Assembly (NCBI GenBank): GCA_020849275.1 | Contig: JADLGO010000008.1 | Coordinates: 29,190-93,189, forward strand | Length of the DNA stretch: 64,000 nt | Direction: 5' to 3' | DNA from: Chthonomonadales bacterium | GTDB lineage: Bacteria; Armatimonadota; Chthonomonadetes; Chthonomonadales; CAJBBX01 | Part shown: positions 34,339 through 43,725 of the stretch, piece after piece | Layout of the letters: every line of letters begins with the position of its first letter | How positions within the stretch are numbered: the stretch's first letter is position 1 | Translations under genes and position numbers: made by a program | The notes under the pieces: model-generated | What the model was told of the DNA's origin: nothing | Databases searched by the model: none | What the model saw: the letters and a program-made list of their open reading frames with translations, nothing else

Positions 34339-37300
34339 CTCCACCAACGCGCTGCCCAACCGCGCCCGAGCGGGCCAGGTCGCCGTCGCCGCTATCGGTC
34401 TGTTCGCCCTGTCGCCCACGTCCGCCGCCGGTCGCGCGCCACGCGTGGACTACCTCGCCGATAGCCCGCATGTGATCGAGTACCACCAGCAGGCGTGGGG
34501 TGAGTTGGGCCTGAACACCTGCGCCCATGCGGTCGGGCAGGCCGCCCTGCCGCTCCGCATCGCGACGCGCGACTTCCCGCGTGGGCTTGGGCACCACGCG
34601 CCGGGCGAGATCATCGTCGACCTCGACGGACGCTACGCCCGCTTCGAGGTCGAGGTCGGCGTACAGCGTCAGCAGGACGGCCTGGGCACGGTCGTGTTCC
34701 GCGTCTTCGTTGATGGCCGCAAGCGCTTCGATAGCGGCGTGATGCGCGAGGCGGACGAGGCCCGTCCGGTGAGTGTCGACGTAACCGGCGCGAGCGAGCT
34801 GCGTCTGGTCGCCGACGACGCGGGCGACGGCATCTTCTGCGACTGCGCGAACTGGGCGAACGCACGCCTGATCGGGGATCCTGGCTCGCGGGCCCGTCCC
34901 CGCCCACCGGGGCTCGACATCGCGCCGTTCGCGGTAGCCATGCGCTGGGACCCAGACCGCATGGACGGCGCTCGCTCCGGGCGCACCGAGGAGTTCCGCG
35001 CGGAAGACGTCTTCCTCGGACAGCGCATCACGGAGCCGGCGCGCGGCCCTGTCGTAGTGCGGGGAAGGCAGGGTGGTCCCGCCGCCATCGGGCTCGAGTG
35101 GATTGAGCGGCGCGTACTGCGAGAGGCCCGCATCGAGCTCGCCGCCGGCGCGCCGCCGCCGGATCCGGCGCGGTGTCGTGTCGAGGGATGGGTCGGGGAT
35201 ACCGCGTTCCAGGGCAAGTGGCAGCCGTTCGCCAGCCCGGTGCGGCGCGGCGCGCGGGCTCTCGGGCTGGCGATCGACTGGAGCGTGGACCCGTGGGCGC
35301 GCGCGGGCATCCGCAAGCTTCGGTGGGTGCTGCCGCCGCGAGCCGCCGGATGGCCGGTGGCGCGCCTCGTGGCGCTGAGCGCCGGGCGCACCCAGACCGC
35401 GCGACTTTGGCTGGAAGCGACAGGCAGCGCTCGCGGTCCCGTCACCGTGGAGGTCTACAACGGGGCCGTCCTGGCCGGCGGCGCCGCCCGGCGCCAGTGG
35501 CGGTGGGACTCGGCCCGCCCGGCCGCCATCCTGGTGCGCTGCGCGGCGGCGCGGCGCAGCCACGCCGACGACACCGTGCTCCGGTTTCGCATGCCGTCGG
35601 GCATGGTGTCGGTCGCGGTCCTCGATGCCCTGGAGCGCGGGCCCGTCTACGTGCCCGATGCCGGACTCTACGTGGCGCGAGCGGACGGACCGAACCTGGA
35701 GGCCTACCGGCGCTCCATCCGCGACCGCCGCACGGTGCTGGCCGCCGTTCGCGCCATGCCCGAGCAGACCCGCGAGCGCGCCATGCTGCGCACGGCCAAC
35801 CCGCTTCAGCGGCGCGGGCCGGTCATGCTCTCCCTCGCCTGCGACAATCGCAAGTTCGTGGTGCCGCGCGAGGGCGGCCTGCAGTTCGACCCGCGGCCCG
35901 AGGAGGCCGGAGCGCTGTTCGCCGGCACGCCACCCCGGATGGCCGGCGTGACCGCGCGGTTCGGCGACGCCCCCGCCGTGGGCATTGCGCGGGCATTCGA
36001 CGTCGACACGGCGGCCATCGAGACGCGTCTGCGGGCGGGCCGGGTCGACTACGCGCAGCGTACGTTCGTGGCGCCTGTGCCGGGCGACGGCGCGCCTGGC
36101 CCGCTGCGGGGCACATCACGCCCGCTCTGCGTGGCCGAGGTGACTGCCACGGTGGGCCGGGCAGGTGGGCAGGCCACGGTCGAGTTGGCCTTCACGGCCG
36201 ACGCGGCTACCAACGCCCCGTTAACTCTCCAGGCGGCCGATGGGCATTGCGACGCGCTTGAGGGCGAGCGGTTGCTGGCGCGGGTCGACTGGCCGGCCGG
36301 GTGGAGCGCGGAGACGAACGGCGCGCGGCTCACGCTGCGGCGCGGGTTCGGCGCGCCTGGCGGGTCTAGGTTCCGGCTGCGCGTGCCGGGTTGGCGCGTG
36401 GCCGCCGGCGAGGGCGGCACCCTCCCGGCGGACGGCCTGCTCGATGCGGCGCGGACCCACTGGGCCACGGTGATGCGCCAGGCGATGACGGCCGAGGTGC
36501 CGGACCCGTTCATCCAGCGCCTGATGCGCGCCTCGCAGATACACTGCCTGATGGCCGCGCGCAGCGATGGGGGGACCGTGGCGCCATGGATCGCCTCCAT
36601 GCACTACGGCCCGCTGGAGAGCGAGGCCAACTCGATTCTGCGCGGCATGGCCATGTTTGGGCACGAGGAGTTCTGCAGGCGAGGGCTCGACTACTTCATC
36701 GCGCGCTACAGCCCCTCCGGCAGCCTGACCACCGGTTACACTTTGATGGGCACCGGCTGGCACCTGCGCACGCTGGGAGAGTTCGTGCGGCTCTACCCCG
36801 ATGCCGCCTGGACCCGGAGCGTCGCCCCGGATGTCGCCCGCGTCTGCGCCTGGATCCTCCGCCAGCGGGCGAAGACCGAGGCAGGCCGAGCCGGACACCT
36901 CCCCGAGGCGGGCCTGATGCCGCCGGGCGTGATGGCCGACTGGGGCGCCTACTCCTACTACTTCTGCCTCAACGGGTACTACGACGCCGGCCTGCGCGGC
37001 GCCGCGGAGGTGCTCGCGGCGGCGGGGAGCTCCGACGCCGCCAGCGTGCGCAAGGCTGCCGAGGCGTTCCGCAAGGACATCCTGCGCGCCTACTCCTGGG
37101 CGCGGGAGCGCACGCCGGTCGTGCCGCTGCGCGACGGCACCTGGGTGCGCTCCTACCCGTCACAGGTCTATTGCCTGGGGCCGACCGGCAACTACTACCC
37201 TGGCGAGGACGGCAACCGCAGCTGGTGCTACGACGTGGAGCTCGGCGCGCACCATCTAGTGGGGCAGGGCGTCCTCGAAGCCCGCTCACGCGAGGTCGCC

Positions 37301-37966
37301 GAGATGATGGACCACATGGAGGACGTGCAGTTCCTGTCCGACGGCTGGTTCGACTACCCGGCAGCGGCGTCGCGGAAGGACTGGTTCGACCTGGGCGGGT
37401 TCTCCAAGGTGCAGCCCTACTACACCCGCAACGCAGAGGTCTACGCTCTGCGCGACGACGCCGAGCCGTTCGTCCGCTCGTACTTCAACACGCTGGCGGC
37501 CATGGTGAGCCCGGAGAACCTGACTTTTTGGGAGCACTTCCACAACGCGGGGGCCTGGAACAAGACCCACGAGACCGGCTACTTCCTCCAGCAGTCGCGC
37601 ACGATGCTCGTGCAGGAGCGCCCGGGAGCCGTGTGGCTGGCGCCGTTCACCCCGCGTGCGTGGCTGGCCGACGGCAAGTTGATTGACGTGGGCCGCGCGC
37701 CCACGAAGGCCGGACGGGTCTCTTACCGCCTGGCCTCGCGCGTGCGGTCCGGCTACGTGGACGGTCGCGTGACGGTGCCCGGGCGCCCTGGCGCGACAGC
37801 GGTCGCGGTTCGGTTGCGGGTGCCCGGCGGCGCGCGCCTGCTGGGTGCGGACGTCCGTGGCGCCCGCCTTGAGCGCTGCGATGCAAACGGCGAGTACCTT
37901 CTGCTGAGGCCGACGGCGTCCACCGTGACCTTTCGAGCGCGCTTCGGCGGCGCTGCCCGGCACTGA
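34331..37966 (+). CDS. large secreted NPCBM-domain six-hairpin glycoside hydrolase-like protein
   Basis: A 1211-aa exported protein. After a signal peptide (QVAVAAIGLFALSPTSAAG) an NPCBM/NEW2 carbohydrate-binding module spans ~35-180 (LNTCAHAVGQAALPLRIATR, GLGHHAPGEIIVDLDGRYAR). Beta-rich modules fill ~185-700. Residues ~720-1105 look like an (alpha/alpha)6 barrel as in GH78/GH95/GH127-like enzymes (PDPFIQRLMRASQIHCLMAA, TTGYTLMGTGWHLRTLGEFV, MADWGAYSYYFCLNGYYDAG, RSWCYDVELGAHHLVGQG), followed by a C-terminal beta domain. GTG 34331 has GAGGAG upstream and overlaps the previous stop. Substrate (for example rhamnosides or arabinosides) cannot be fixed. Confidence 0.8.
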   Translation: MRNSTNALPNRARAGQVAVAAIGLFALSPTSAAGRAPRVDYLADSPHVIEYHQQAWGELGLNTCAHAVGQAALPLRIATRDFPRGLGHHAPGEIIVDLDGRYARFEVEVGVQRQQDGLGTVVFRVFVDGRKRFDSGVMREADEARPVSVDVTGASELRLVADDAGDGIFCDCANWANARLIGDPGSRARPRPPGLDIAPFAVAMRWDPDRMDGARSGRTEEFRAEDVFLGQRITEPARGPVVVRGRQGGPAAIGLEWIERRVLREARIELAAGAPPPDPARCRVEGWVGDTAFQGKWQPFASPVRRGARALGLAIDWSVDPWARAGIRKLRWVLPPRAAGWPVARLVALSAGRTQTARLWLEATGSARGPVTVEVYNGAVLAGGAARRQWRWDSARPAAILVRCAAARRSHADDTVLRFRMPSGMVSVAVLDALERGPVYVPDAGLYVARADGPNLEAYRRSIRDRRTVLAAVRAMPEQTRERAMLRTANPLQRRGPVMLSLACDNRKFVVPREGGLQFDPRPEEAGALFAGTPPRMAGVTARFGDAPAVGIARAFDVDTAAIETRLRAGRVDYAQRTFVAPVPGDGAPGPLRGTSRPLCVAEVTATVGRAGGQATVELAFTADAATNAPLTLQAADGHCDALEGERLLARVDWPAGWSAETNGARLTLRRGFGAPGGSRFRLRVPGWRVAAGEGGTLPADGLLDAARTHWATVMRQAMTAEVPDPFIQRLMRASQIHCLMAARSDGGTVAPWIASMHYGPLESEANSILRGMAMFGHEEFCRRGLDYFIARYSPSGSLTTGYTLMGTGWHLRTLGEFVRLYPDAAWTRSVAPDVARVCAWILRQRAKTEAGRAGHLPEAGLMPPGVMADWGAYSYYFCLNGYYDAGLRGAAEVLAAAGSSDAASVRKAAEAFRKDILRAYSWARERTPVVPLRDGTWVRSYPSQVYCLGPTGNYYPGEDGNRSWCYDVELGAHHLVGQGVLEARSREVAEMMDHMEDVQFLSDGWFDYPAAASRKDWFDLGGFSKVQPYYTRNAEVYALRDDAEPFVRSYFNTLAAMVSPENLTFWEHFHNAGAWNKTHETGYFLQQSRTMLVQERPGAVWLAPFTPRAWLADGKLIDVGRAPTKAGRVSYRLASRVRSGYVDGRVTVPGRPGATAVAVRLRVPGGARLLGADVRGARLERCDANGEYLLLRPTASTVTFRARFGGAARH

Positions 37967-37986
37967 TCTCGAAAGGAGGCTCCGCG

Positions 37987-38607
37987 ATGAGCCGACGACG
38001 CTCCGTACTGATCTTGCACGGATGGGGTGGAAACAAGCCGGAGCACTGGCAGGAGTTGGCGGCCTCCGCGCTCGTGGGCGCCGGCATGACCGTGCACTAC
38101 CCCCGAATGCCCGAGCCGGCCGCCCCGAGCCTCGGGAGCTGGCTGACGCGCCTGCGCGAGGAGGCGCAGGTGATCGGCGACGATCCGACCCTGACCGTGC
38201 TCTGCCATAGCCTCGGCGCCATCACGTGGATGCACTACGCCGCGTCGGTCTCGGGCCGCGTCGCGGACCGCGTCCTTCTGGTCGCCCCGCCCTACGTGAT
38301 GCCCGCCATCCCTCCGATCGACGCGCCCGCCGGCGTCGCGAGCTTCTTCCCGCCGCCGATGGACGCCGCCGCGATCGCGCGCGCCGCCGCCCACACCATG
38401 GTCGTCGCCTCGGACAACGATGACTACGCAACGTTCGAGCAGGCCCGCACCTACGCCCAGCGTCTGCAGATTCCGGCCCACCTCCTCGCGGGCGCCGGCC
38501 ACATCAGCCCGTACTGGGGCTACGGCGAATGGCCCTGGGTCGTCGAGTGGTGCCTCGGCCGGGCGGGGCTGCCGCCGCGGCCGCGCCCGGTCGGCGCGGC
38601 CCCGTAG
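37987..38607 (+). CDS. RBBP9/YdeN-like alpha/beta hydrolase
   Basis: A 206-aa serine hydrolase. The oxyanion/N-terminal motif is ILHGWGGNKPEHWQ, the nucleophile elbow CHSLGAITWMHYA, the acid ASDNDDYATFEQA and the histidine GAGHISPYWGYGEW, completing the triad in the RBBP9 layout. An ideal AAGGAGG site precedes ATG 37987. In this operon it could be an esterase removing acyl groups from glycans, but family members have diverse or unknown substrates. Confidence 0.87.
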   Translation: MSRRRSVLILHGWGGNKPEHWQELAASALVGAGMTVHYPRMPEPAAPSLGSWLTRLREEAQVIGDDPTLTVLCHSLGAITWMHYAASVSGRVADRVLLVAPPYVMPAIPPIDAPAGVASFFPPPMDAAAIARAAAHTMVVASDNDDYATFEQARTYAQRLQIPAHLLAGAGHISPYWGYGEWPWVVEWCLGRAGLPPRPRPVGAAP

Positions 38608-38624
38608 TCAGGAAGGAGGCCCTC

Positions 38625-39836
38625 GTGTTCCCGGCGTGCCTCGCGGTCGTCGGCCTGGTCACGCCGCCGCCGCCGCAGTCGCATCTTATCTTCCCGCCGC
38701 AGTCGCTGCACAACCACGGCAGTTGCGTGGTGGAGTGCTCGAACGGCGACCTGCTTGCGTGCTGGTACCGGGGAAGCGGGGAGCGCTCCGCCGACGACGT
38801 GGCGGTGATGGGCGCGCGCCTTCGGCGAGGCGCCAGAGCGTGGGGCAAGCCGTTCGTGATGACCGACACACCCGGTTTCCCCGATACCAACCCCTGCATG
38901 GTGATCGATCCCCAGCGGCGGCTCTGGCTGTTCTGGTCGACGATCCTGGACAACCACTGGGAGAGCGCGCTCACCAAGTTCCTCATCAGCACGGACTACG
39001 AGCGGTCGGCGGGGCCCCCGCGTTGGCGCGCCGAGAAGGTGCTGCACCTGAAGCCCGGGCCCGAGTTCCTCGCCGCCGTCCAGCGCGACCTGCCGACACA
39101 GTGGGCGCCGTACCGGCAGGCCGCGTCGCCGGCAGACCGGGAGAAGCTCGATGCGTACCTCGCCGAGCGGCTCAGGAAGGCGGGGGACAAGCTGAGCGTA
39201 CGTCTGGGATGGATGACGCGCGCGCACCCCTTCGTGCTGGACGAGCGGCGGTTGCTCGTGCCGCTCTACTCAGACGGCTTCGACTTCTCGCTGATGGCGA
39301 TTACCGGTGACGGCGGCGCCACGTGGCAGGTTAGCACGCCCCTGGTCGGACCGGGAGACGTCCAGCCAACCATTGCGCGCCGAAGGGACGGCACGCTGGT
39401 GGCCTTCTTCCGCGACAACGGGCCGCCGCCGCAGCGCGTCATGGTTGCCGAATCGACGGATGACGGCCTGACGTGGTCGCTCGCGCGCGACACCGACGTG
39501 CCCGACCCCGGCGCGGGTCTGGAGGTGCTGGCGCTGCGCAGCGGGCGGTGGATCCTGGTGCACAACGGCACGGAGCGAGGGAGGCACCAACTCGCGGTGT
39601 CGGTGTCGGAGGACGAGGGGAGAACGTGGCGCGTCGCGCGGTACCTGGATCGAGACGATCCCGGCCCGAACGCCGGCTCCTACTCGTACCCGTCCGTCAT
39701 CCAGGCGCGTGACGGTTCTCTTCACGCGACCTACAGCTTCACGCCGAACGCCGCGGAACGCGAGAAAGCCGGGCGGGGCGAGAGCATCAAGTATGTCCGG
39801 TTCACGGAGGAGTGGCTCCTGGAGGGCCTGCGATGA
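38625..39836 (+). CDS. BNR/Asp-box (sialidase-like) six-bladed propeller protein
   Basis: A 403-aa protein of the exo-alpha-sialidase superfamily. At least three Asp-boxes are present: ITGDGGATW, STDDGLTW and SEDEGRTW, spaced by about one propeller blade. Early residues (SLHNHGSCVVECSNGDLLAC) match the N-terminal strand of BNR-4/sialidase-like proteins. The first ~12 residues are a weak export signal. GTG 38625 is set by the GGAAGGAGG site just upstream. Catalytic sialidase residues cannot be confirmed by eye, so activity on another sugar is possible. The stop overlaps the MFS start (ATGA). Confidence 0.82.
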   Translation: MFPACLAVVGLVTPPPPQSHLIFPPQSLHNHGSCVVECSNGDLLACWYRGSGERSADDVAVMGARLRRGARAWGKPFVMTDTPGFPDTNPCMVIDPQRRLWLFWSTILDNHWESALTKFLISTDYERSAGPPRWRAEKVLHLKPGPEFLAAVQRDLPTQWAPYRQAASPADREKLDAYLAERLRKAGDKLSVRLGWMTRAHPFVLDERRLLVPLYSDGFDFSLMAITGDGGATWQVSTPLVGPGDVQPTIARRRDGTLVAFFRDNGPPPQRVMVAESTDDGLTWSLARDTDVPDPGAGLEVLALRSGRWILVHNGTERGRHQLAVSVSEDEGRTWRVARYLDRDDPGPNAGSYSYPSVIQARDGSLHATYSFTPNAAEREKAGRGESIKYVRFTEEWLLEGLR

Positions 39837-41146
39837 GCGCGCCGTCGCCGCCGGCCGCTCGGGGAGCGACCGGCCGCGCGAGCGGCTACCCGTGGGCCGT
39901 GGTGGCGATGCTCTGGTTCATCTGCTTCTTCAACTACGCCGATCGTCAGGCGATCTTCTCGGTGTTCAAGGTGCTGGAGCGCGACCTCGGCTTCAACAAG
40001 GAGGAACTCGGTCTGATCGGCGCCGCCTTCACCATCGTCTACTCGCTCACGGCGCCGTTCGCGGGCACGGTCGGCGACCGCTTCCCGCGCAAGATGGTGA
40101 TCATCGGTGGCCTGTACGTGTGGAGCCTCGTCACCGGCTTCACGGCGCTGTGCTCGCGCGTTTGGCACTTCGTGCTTGTGCGCGGCGCGGAGGGGCTGGG
40201 CGAGACCTTCTACTTCCCGGCGTCCATGTCGCTCATCAGCGACTACCACGGCAAGCGCACACGCTCGACGGCGATGAGTCTTCATCAGACGAGCGTCTAT
40301 GCGGGCACCATCGGCGGTGGTGCGTTTGCCGGGGTGATGGCGCAGTACTACGGCTGGCAGTGGCCGTTCGTGATCCTTGGCGGGCTCGGCATCCTGCTCG
40401 GCCTCGTTCTGATGCTCTACATCCGCGAGCCGCGGCGCAACGAGGCGGAACGGGCCGAGGCCGGAGGCGCGGCGCTGGAGTCCGAACCTGTCCAGATTCC
40501 GATGAGCCGGTTTGTGGTGGAGTGGATGCGCACGCCGACGGCGATGCTGCTCGTCGCCGCGTTCTTCGGCGCGAACCTGGTGGCCTTGCTGTTTCTGACC
40601 TGGGCGCCCACGTTCCTCTCGGAGAAGTACCGCATGGGTCTGGCCGGCGCCGGGCTCACCGGCACGTTCTTCATCCAGGCAGGCAGCATGGTGGGCGCGA
40701 TCGTTGGCGGCCTGATGGCGGACCGCTGGCGCCGGGCGCGCGAAGGCGGGCGCATCCTGACCCAGGCCGTGGGCACGCTGCTCGGCGCCCCGTTCATCTT
40801 CCTGTTCGGCTACACGACCCAACTCGGCGTGCTGATCGTCGCGATGAGCTTGTTCGGCTTCCTCAAGGGCATCTATGACTCGAACATATGGGCCTCGCTC
40901 TACGACGTAGTGGCGCCCTCTCGCCGCGCAGCGGCCGTGGGCCTGATGAACATGGTGGGCTGGATGGGCGGCGCGCTCGGCGCCTTCTCGCTCGGCGCGC
41001 TGGTCGAGAACAAGGTGGTCACGATGAGCCAGGGCTTCTCGTACGCCGCGTCGATCTACATCCTCGTGACGGCGCTGCTGCTCGTGGCGGGGCTCCAGAC
41101 GGTTCGGCGCGACGTGGCGCGCGCGGCGGAGCCGGCCGCCTCGTGA
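39833..41146 (+). CDS. MFS transporter (sugar acid/anion symporter-like)
   Basis: A 437-aa inner-membrane transporter with 12 predicted helices. The first helix region FICFFNYADRQAIFSVF and the loop signature GTVGDRFPRKMVIIGGLYV, RGAEGLGETFYFPASMSLIS resemble the ACS/Spinster branches (hexuronate or sialate-type symporters). It starts in an ATGA overlap with the sialidase-like gene and ends in a GTGA overlap with the next one, so it likely imports the sugar released by the secreted enzymes. Confidence 0.87.
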   Translation: MSAPSPPAARGATGRASGYPWAVVAMLWFICFFNYADRQAIFSVFKVLERDLGFNKEELGLIGAAFTIVYSLTAPFAGTVGDRFPRKMVIIGGLYVWSLVTGFTALCSRVWHFVLVRGAEGLGETFYFPASMSLISDYHGKRTRSTAMSLHQTSVYAGTIGGGAFAGVMAQYYGWQWPFVILGGLGILLGLVLMLYIREPRRNEAERAEAGGAALESEPVQIPMSRFVVEWMRTPTAMLLVAAFFGANLVALLFLTWAPTFLSEKYRMGLAGAGLTGTFFIQAGSMVGAIVGGLMADRWRRAREGGRILTQAVGTLLGAPFIFLFGYTTQLGVLIVAMSLFGFLKGIYDSNIWASLYDVVAPSRRAAAVGLMNMVGWMGGALGAFSLGALVENKVVTMSQGFSYAASIYILVTALLLVAGLQTVRRDVARAAEPAAS

Positions 41147-42576
41147 GCGCGTCGGGCTTAGGGCCTCTTGCCGGAGCCGCGGTTCTCGCGGCGGCCCTTG
41201 CGGCCGGGATCGCGGGAGGGGCACCGAGCGTGGTGGACATCGGGACTCGCGTCGAGCCCTTCGTCGACACCTGGCTGCTGGAGCAGCGTACTGGCGTCGA
41301 GCTTCGGGTTCACCCGCCTGAGCGGCGCGAGGTGGTGCTCACCACCAACCGCCCCTGGGAGGGGCCGGACAGCGCCTACTACAGCGTGTTCCGTGACGGC
41401 GACCGCGTCCGGCTCTACTACCGCGGGTACTGCCCGGCGGACCTCTCCGACATGCAGGTGACCTGCTACGCCGAGAGCCGTGACGGCGTGCGCTTCACGC
41501 GGCCCAACCTCGGGCAGTTCGAGTTCGGCGGCTCGACGGCCAACAACATCGTGTTCCGCGGCCGGGCCTCGCACAACCTGGCGCCGTTCCGCGACTCGAA
41601 CCCGGCCGCCGCGCCCGACGCGCGCTACAAGGCCCTCGGCGGCGTCGATGGGAAGCTCTACGCCTTCGCCTCGCCGGACGGCCTGCGCTGGCGGCCCCTG
41701 CGCGCCGAGCCAGTCCTCACGCGCGGCGCCTTCGACTCGCTCAACGTGGCGTTCTGGGACGCGACGGCCCGCCTCTACCGCTGCTACTCACGCTACTGGG
41801 CCGCCGGCAACTACGCCGGCTATCGCGCCATTCAGAGCTGCACGTCAACCGACTTCATCCACTGGAGCGAGCCGCTCCCCAACTCCTACGATGGCGGCCC
41901 GCCGGACGAGCACTACTATACCAGCGCGACACGCCCCTGCCCGGGCGCCGAGCACATCCTTCTGGCGTTCCCGATGCGGTTCGTACCGGAGCGCACGCGC
42001 CTGCAGGGGTACCGCGAGCCCGGAGTGTCCGACGCCATGTTGCTCACCAGCCGCGACGGGTCGGCCTGGACGCGGCCCAGCCGCTCGGCCTGGCTGACGC
42101 CCGGGCGGGACCCGCGTAACTGGACGCAGCGGAGCAACATGCCCGCGTGCGGCATCATCGAGACCGGAGCGGACGAGTGGAGCCTCTACGCCAGCGAGCA
42201 CTACGGGTGGCCGGACAACCGCCTTCGGCGCCTGAGGGCGCGCAAGCTGGGCCTCTGCTCGCTGCGCGCCGGCGCGGCCGGTGGCGAGGCGGTCACGCGC
42301 GTCCTGCGGTTCGGAGGGCCGGTACCGCTGCTGAACCTGGCCACCTCTGCCGCGGGCTCCATCGCCCTGGAGGTGCAGGACCCCGACGGCCAGGCCTTGC
42401 CCGGCTATGCTCTGGCGGACTGCGTTCCGCTCTTCGGCGACGACCTGGATCGCCCCGTGCGCTGGCGCGAGCACGCCGACCTGGCCGCCCTGATCGGCCG
42501 CCCCGTTCGGCTCCGCTTCGTGTTGCGCGACGCGGACCTGTTCGCCATGCGGTTCGCGGCGGCGGCTCGGCCGTGA
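41143..42576 (+). CDS. secreted GH32/GH43-like five-bladed propeller protein
   Basis: A 477-aa protein with an N-terminal hydrophobic signal (GPLAGAAVLAAALAAGIAGG). The rest reads as a beta-propeller glycosidase-like protein seen widely in Planctomycetota and Armatimonadota: EPFVDTWLLEQRTGVELRVH at the N-terminus, SRDGVRFTRPNLGQFEF, ASPDGLRWRPLRAEPVL and STDFIHWSEPLPNSY mark successive blades. Start GTG 41143 overlaps the MFS stop. No catalytic residues can be assigned confidently. It is translationally coupled on both sides. Confidence 0.75.
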   Translation: MSASGLGPLAGAAVLAAALAAGIAGGAPSVVDIGTRVEPFVDTWLLEQRTGVELRVHPPERREVVLTTNRPWEGPDSAYYSVFRDGDRVRLYYRGYCPADLSDMQVTCYAESRDGVRFTRPNLGQFEFGGSTANNIVFRGRASHNLAPFRDSNPAAAPDARYKALGGVDGKLYAFASPDGLRWRPLRAEPVLTRGAFDSLNVAFWDATARLYRCYSRYWAAGNYAGYRAIQSCTSTDFIHWSEPLPNSYDGGPPDEHYYTSATRPCPGAEHILLAFPMRFVPERTRLQGYREPGVSDAMLLTSRDGSAWTRPSRSAWLTPGRDPRNWTQRSNMPACGIIETGADEWSLYASEHYGWPDNRLRRLRARKLGLCSLRAGAAGGEAVTRVLRFGGPVPLLNLATSAAGSIALEVQDPDGQALPGYALADCVPLFGDDLDRPVRWREHADLAALIGRPVRLRFVLRDADLFAMRFAAAARP

Positions 42577-43712
42577 TCTACCTCGACCATGCCGCCACGA
42601 CGCCGCTCGCGCCCGAGGCGCTGGAGGCGATGCTCCCGTACCTGCGCGAGGCCTTCGGCAACGCATCGAGTATCCACGAGGCCGGACGCGAGGCCCGCGC
42701 CGCGGTTGACGCCGCCCGCGACGCCGTTGCCGGCGCGCTCCGCGTGGACTACGCGGAGGTCTACTTCACGTCCGGAGGCACCGAGGCGGACAACCTGGCC
42801 GTGCTGGGAGCGGCCCGCGCGGCTCCGCCAGGGCGTCGGCACATCGTCGTCTCGGCCGCGGAGCACCACGCGGTGCTGCACTCCGCGGCCGCCCTGGAGC
42901 GGCAGGGCTTCGTGGTGGACCGCGTCGCCGTGGATGGCGACGGCAGGGTGGACCCCGACGAGGTGGCCCGCGCGGTGACGTCGGACACGGCGCTGGTGTC
43001 GGTCATGCACGCGAACAACGAGGTGGGCGCCATCAACGACATCACGAGGGTCGCGGCGATCGCGCGCGAGCACGACGCGCTCACGCATACCGACGCCGTG
43101 CAGTCGTTCGGAGCGGTCCCGGTGGACGCGCGGGCGCTCGGCGTCGACCTTCTGAGCGTCTCCGCGCACAAGCTCGGTGGCCCGAAGGGGGTCGGAGCGC
43201 TCTATGTGAGGGCCGGTACGGCCGTGGAGCCGCTGATGTACGGTGGGTCCCAGGAGCGCGAGAAGCGCCCGGGCACCGAGAGCGTGGCCGCGATCGTCGG
43301 CTTTGGTCGGGCGGTCGAGGTTGCGGAGGAGCGCCGGGCGGGTGAGGCCGGGCGCCTCGCCTCGCTTCGCGACCGCTTCGTGGAGTTGCTCCAAACGGCG
43401 ATCCCCGGGCTCCGGCTTAACGGTCCGTCCGAGCGCCGGCTTCCGAACAACGTCAACGTGTCCATCGCGGGAATCGATGGCGCGGCGGCGCTGATGGCCC
43501 TGGACCGCGCGGGCATCGCGGCCTCATCGGGGTCGGCCTGCTCGTCCGGGTCCATCGAGCCGTCCCACGTGCTGATGGCGATGGGCCTGCCCGCCGACCT
43601 GGCGTCAAGCAGCCTGCGCTTCACGCTCGGCCGGTCGACGACGTGGCGGGACCTGGAGGGCGCCGCCTCGGCTCTCGCCGGTATTGCGGCACGCTTGCGC
43701 GGCGCCGCGTGA
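42573..43712 (+). CDS. cysteine desulfurase (NifS/IscS family)
   Basis: A 379-aa PLP enzyme that takes sulfur from cysteine for Fe-S clusters or thio-cofactors. N-terminal IYLDHAATTPLAPEALEAML, the PLP-contacting SAAEHHAVLHSA, the Schiff-base lysine in SVSAHKLGGPKGVG, and the persulfide cysteine in ASSGSACSSGSIEPSH identify the class I (IscS/NifS) form. GTG 42573 overlaps the preceding stop (GTGA). It is the last gene of a sugar operon and is 13 bases from the convergent transporter gene; iscU or tRNA-thiolation (mnmA) partners are not adjacent. Confidence 0.92.
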   Translation: MIYLDHAATTPLAPEALEAMLPYLREAFGNASSIHEAGREARAAVDAARDAVAGALRVDYAEVYFTSGGTEADNLAVLGAARAAPPGRRHIVVSAAEHHAVLHSAAALERQGFVVDRVAVDGDGRVDPDEVARAVTSDTALVSVMHANNEVGAINDITRVAAIAREHDALTHTDAVQSFGAVPVDARALGVDLLSVSAHKLGGPKGVGALYVRAGTAVEPLMYGGSQEREKRPGTESVAAIVGFGRAVEVAEERRAGEAGRLASLRDRFVELLQTAIPGLRLNGPSERRLPNNVNVSIAGIDGAAALMALDRAGIAASSGSACSSGSIEPSHVLMAMGLPADLASSSLRFTLGRSTTWRDLEGAASALAGIAARLRGAA

Positions 43713-43725
43713 GGCTCGATTCGGC

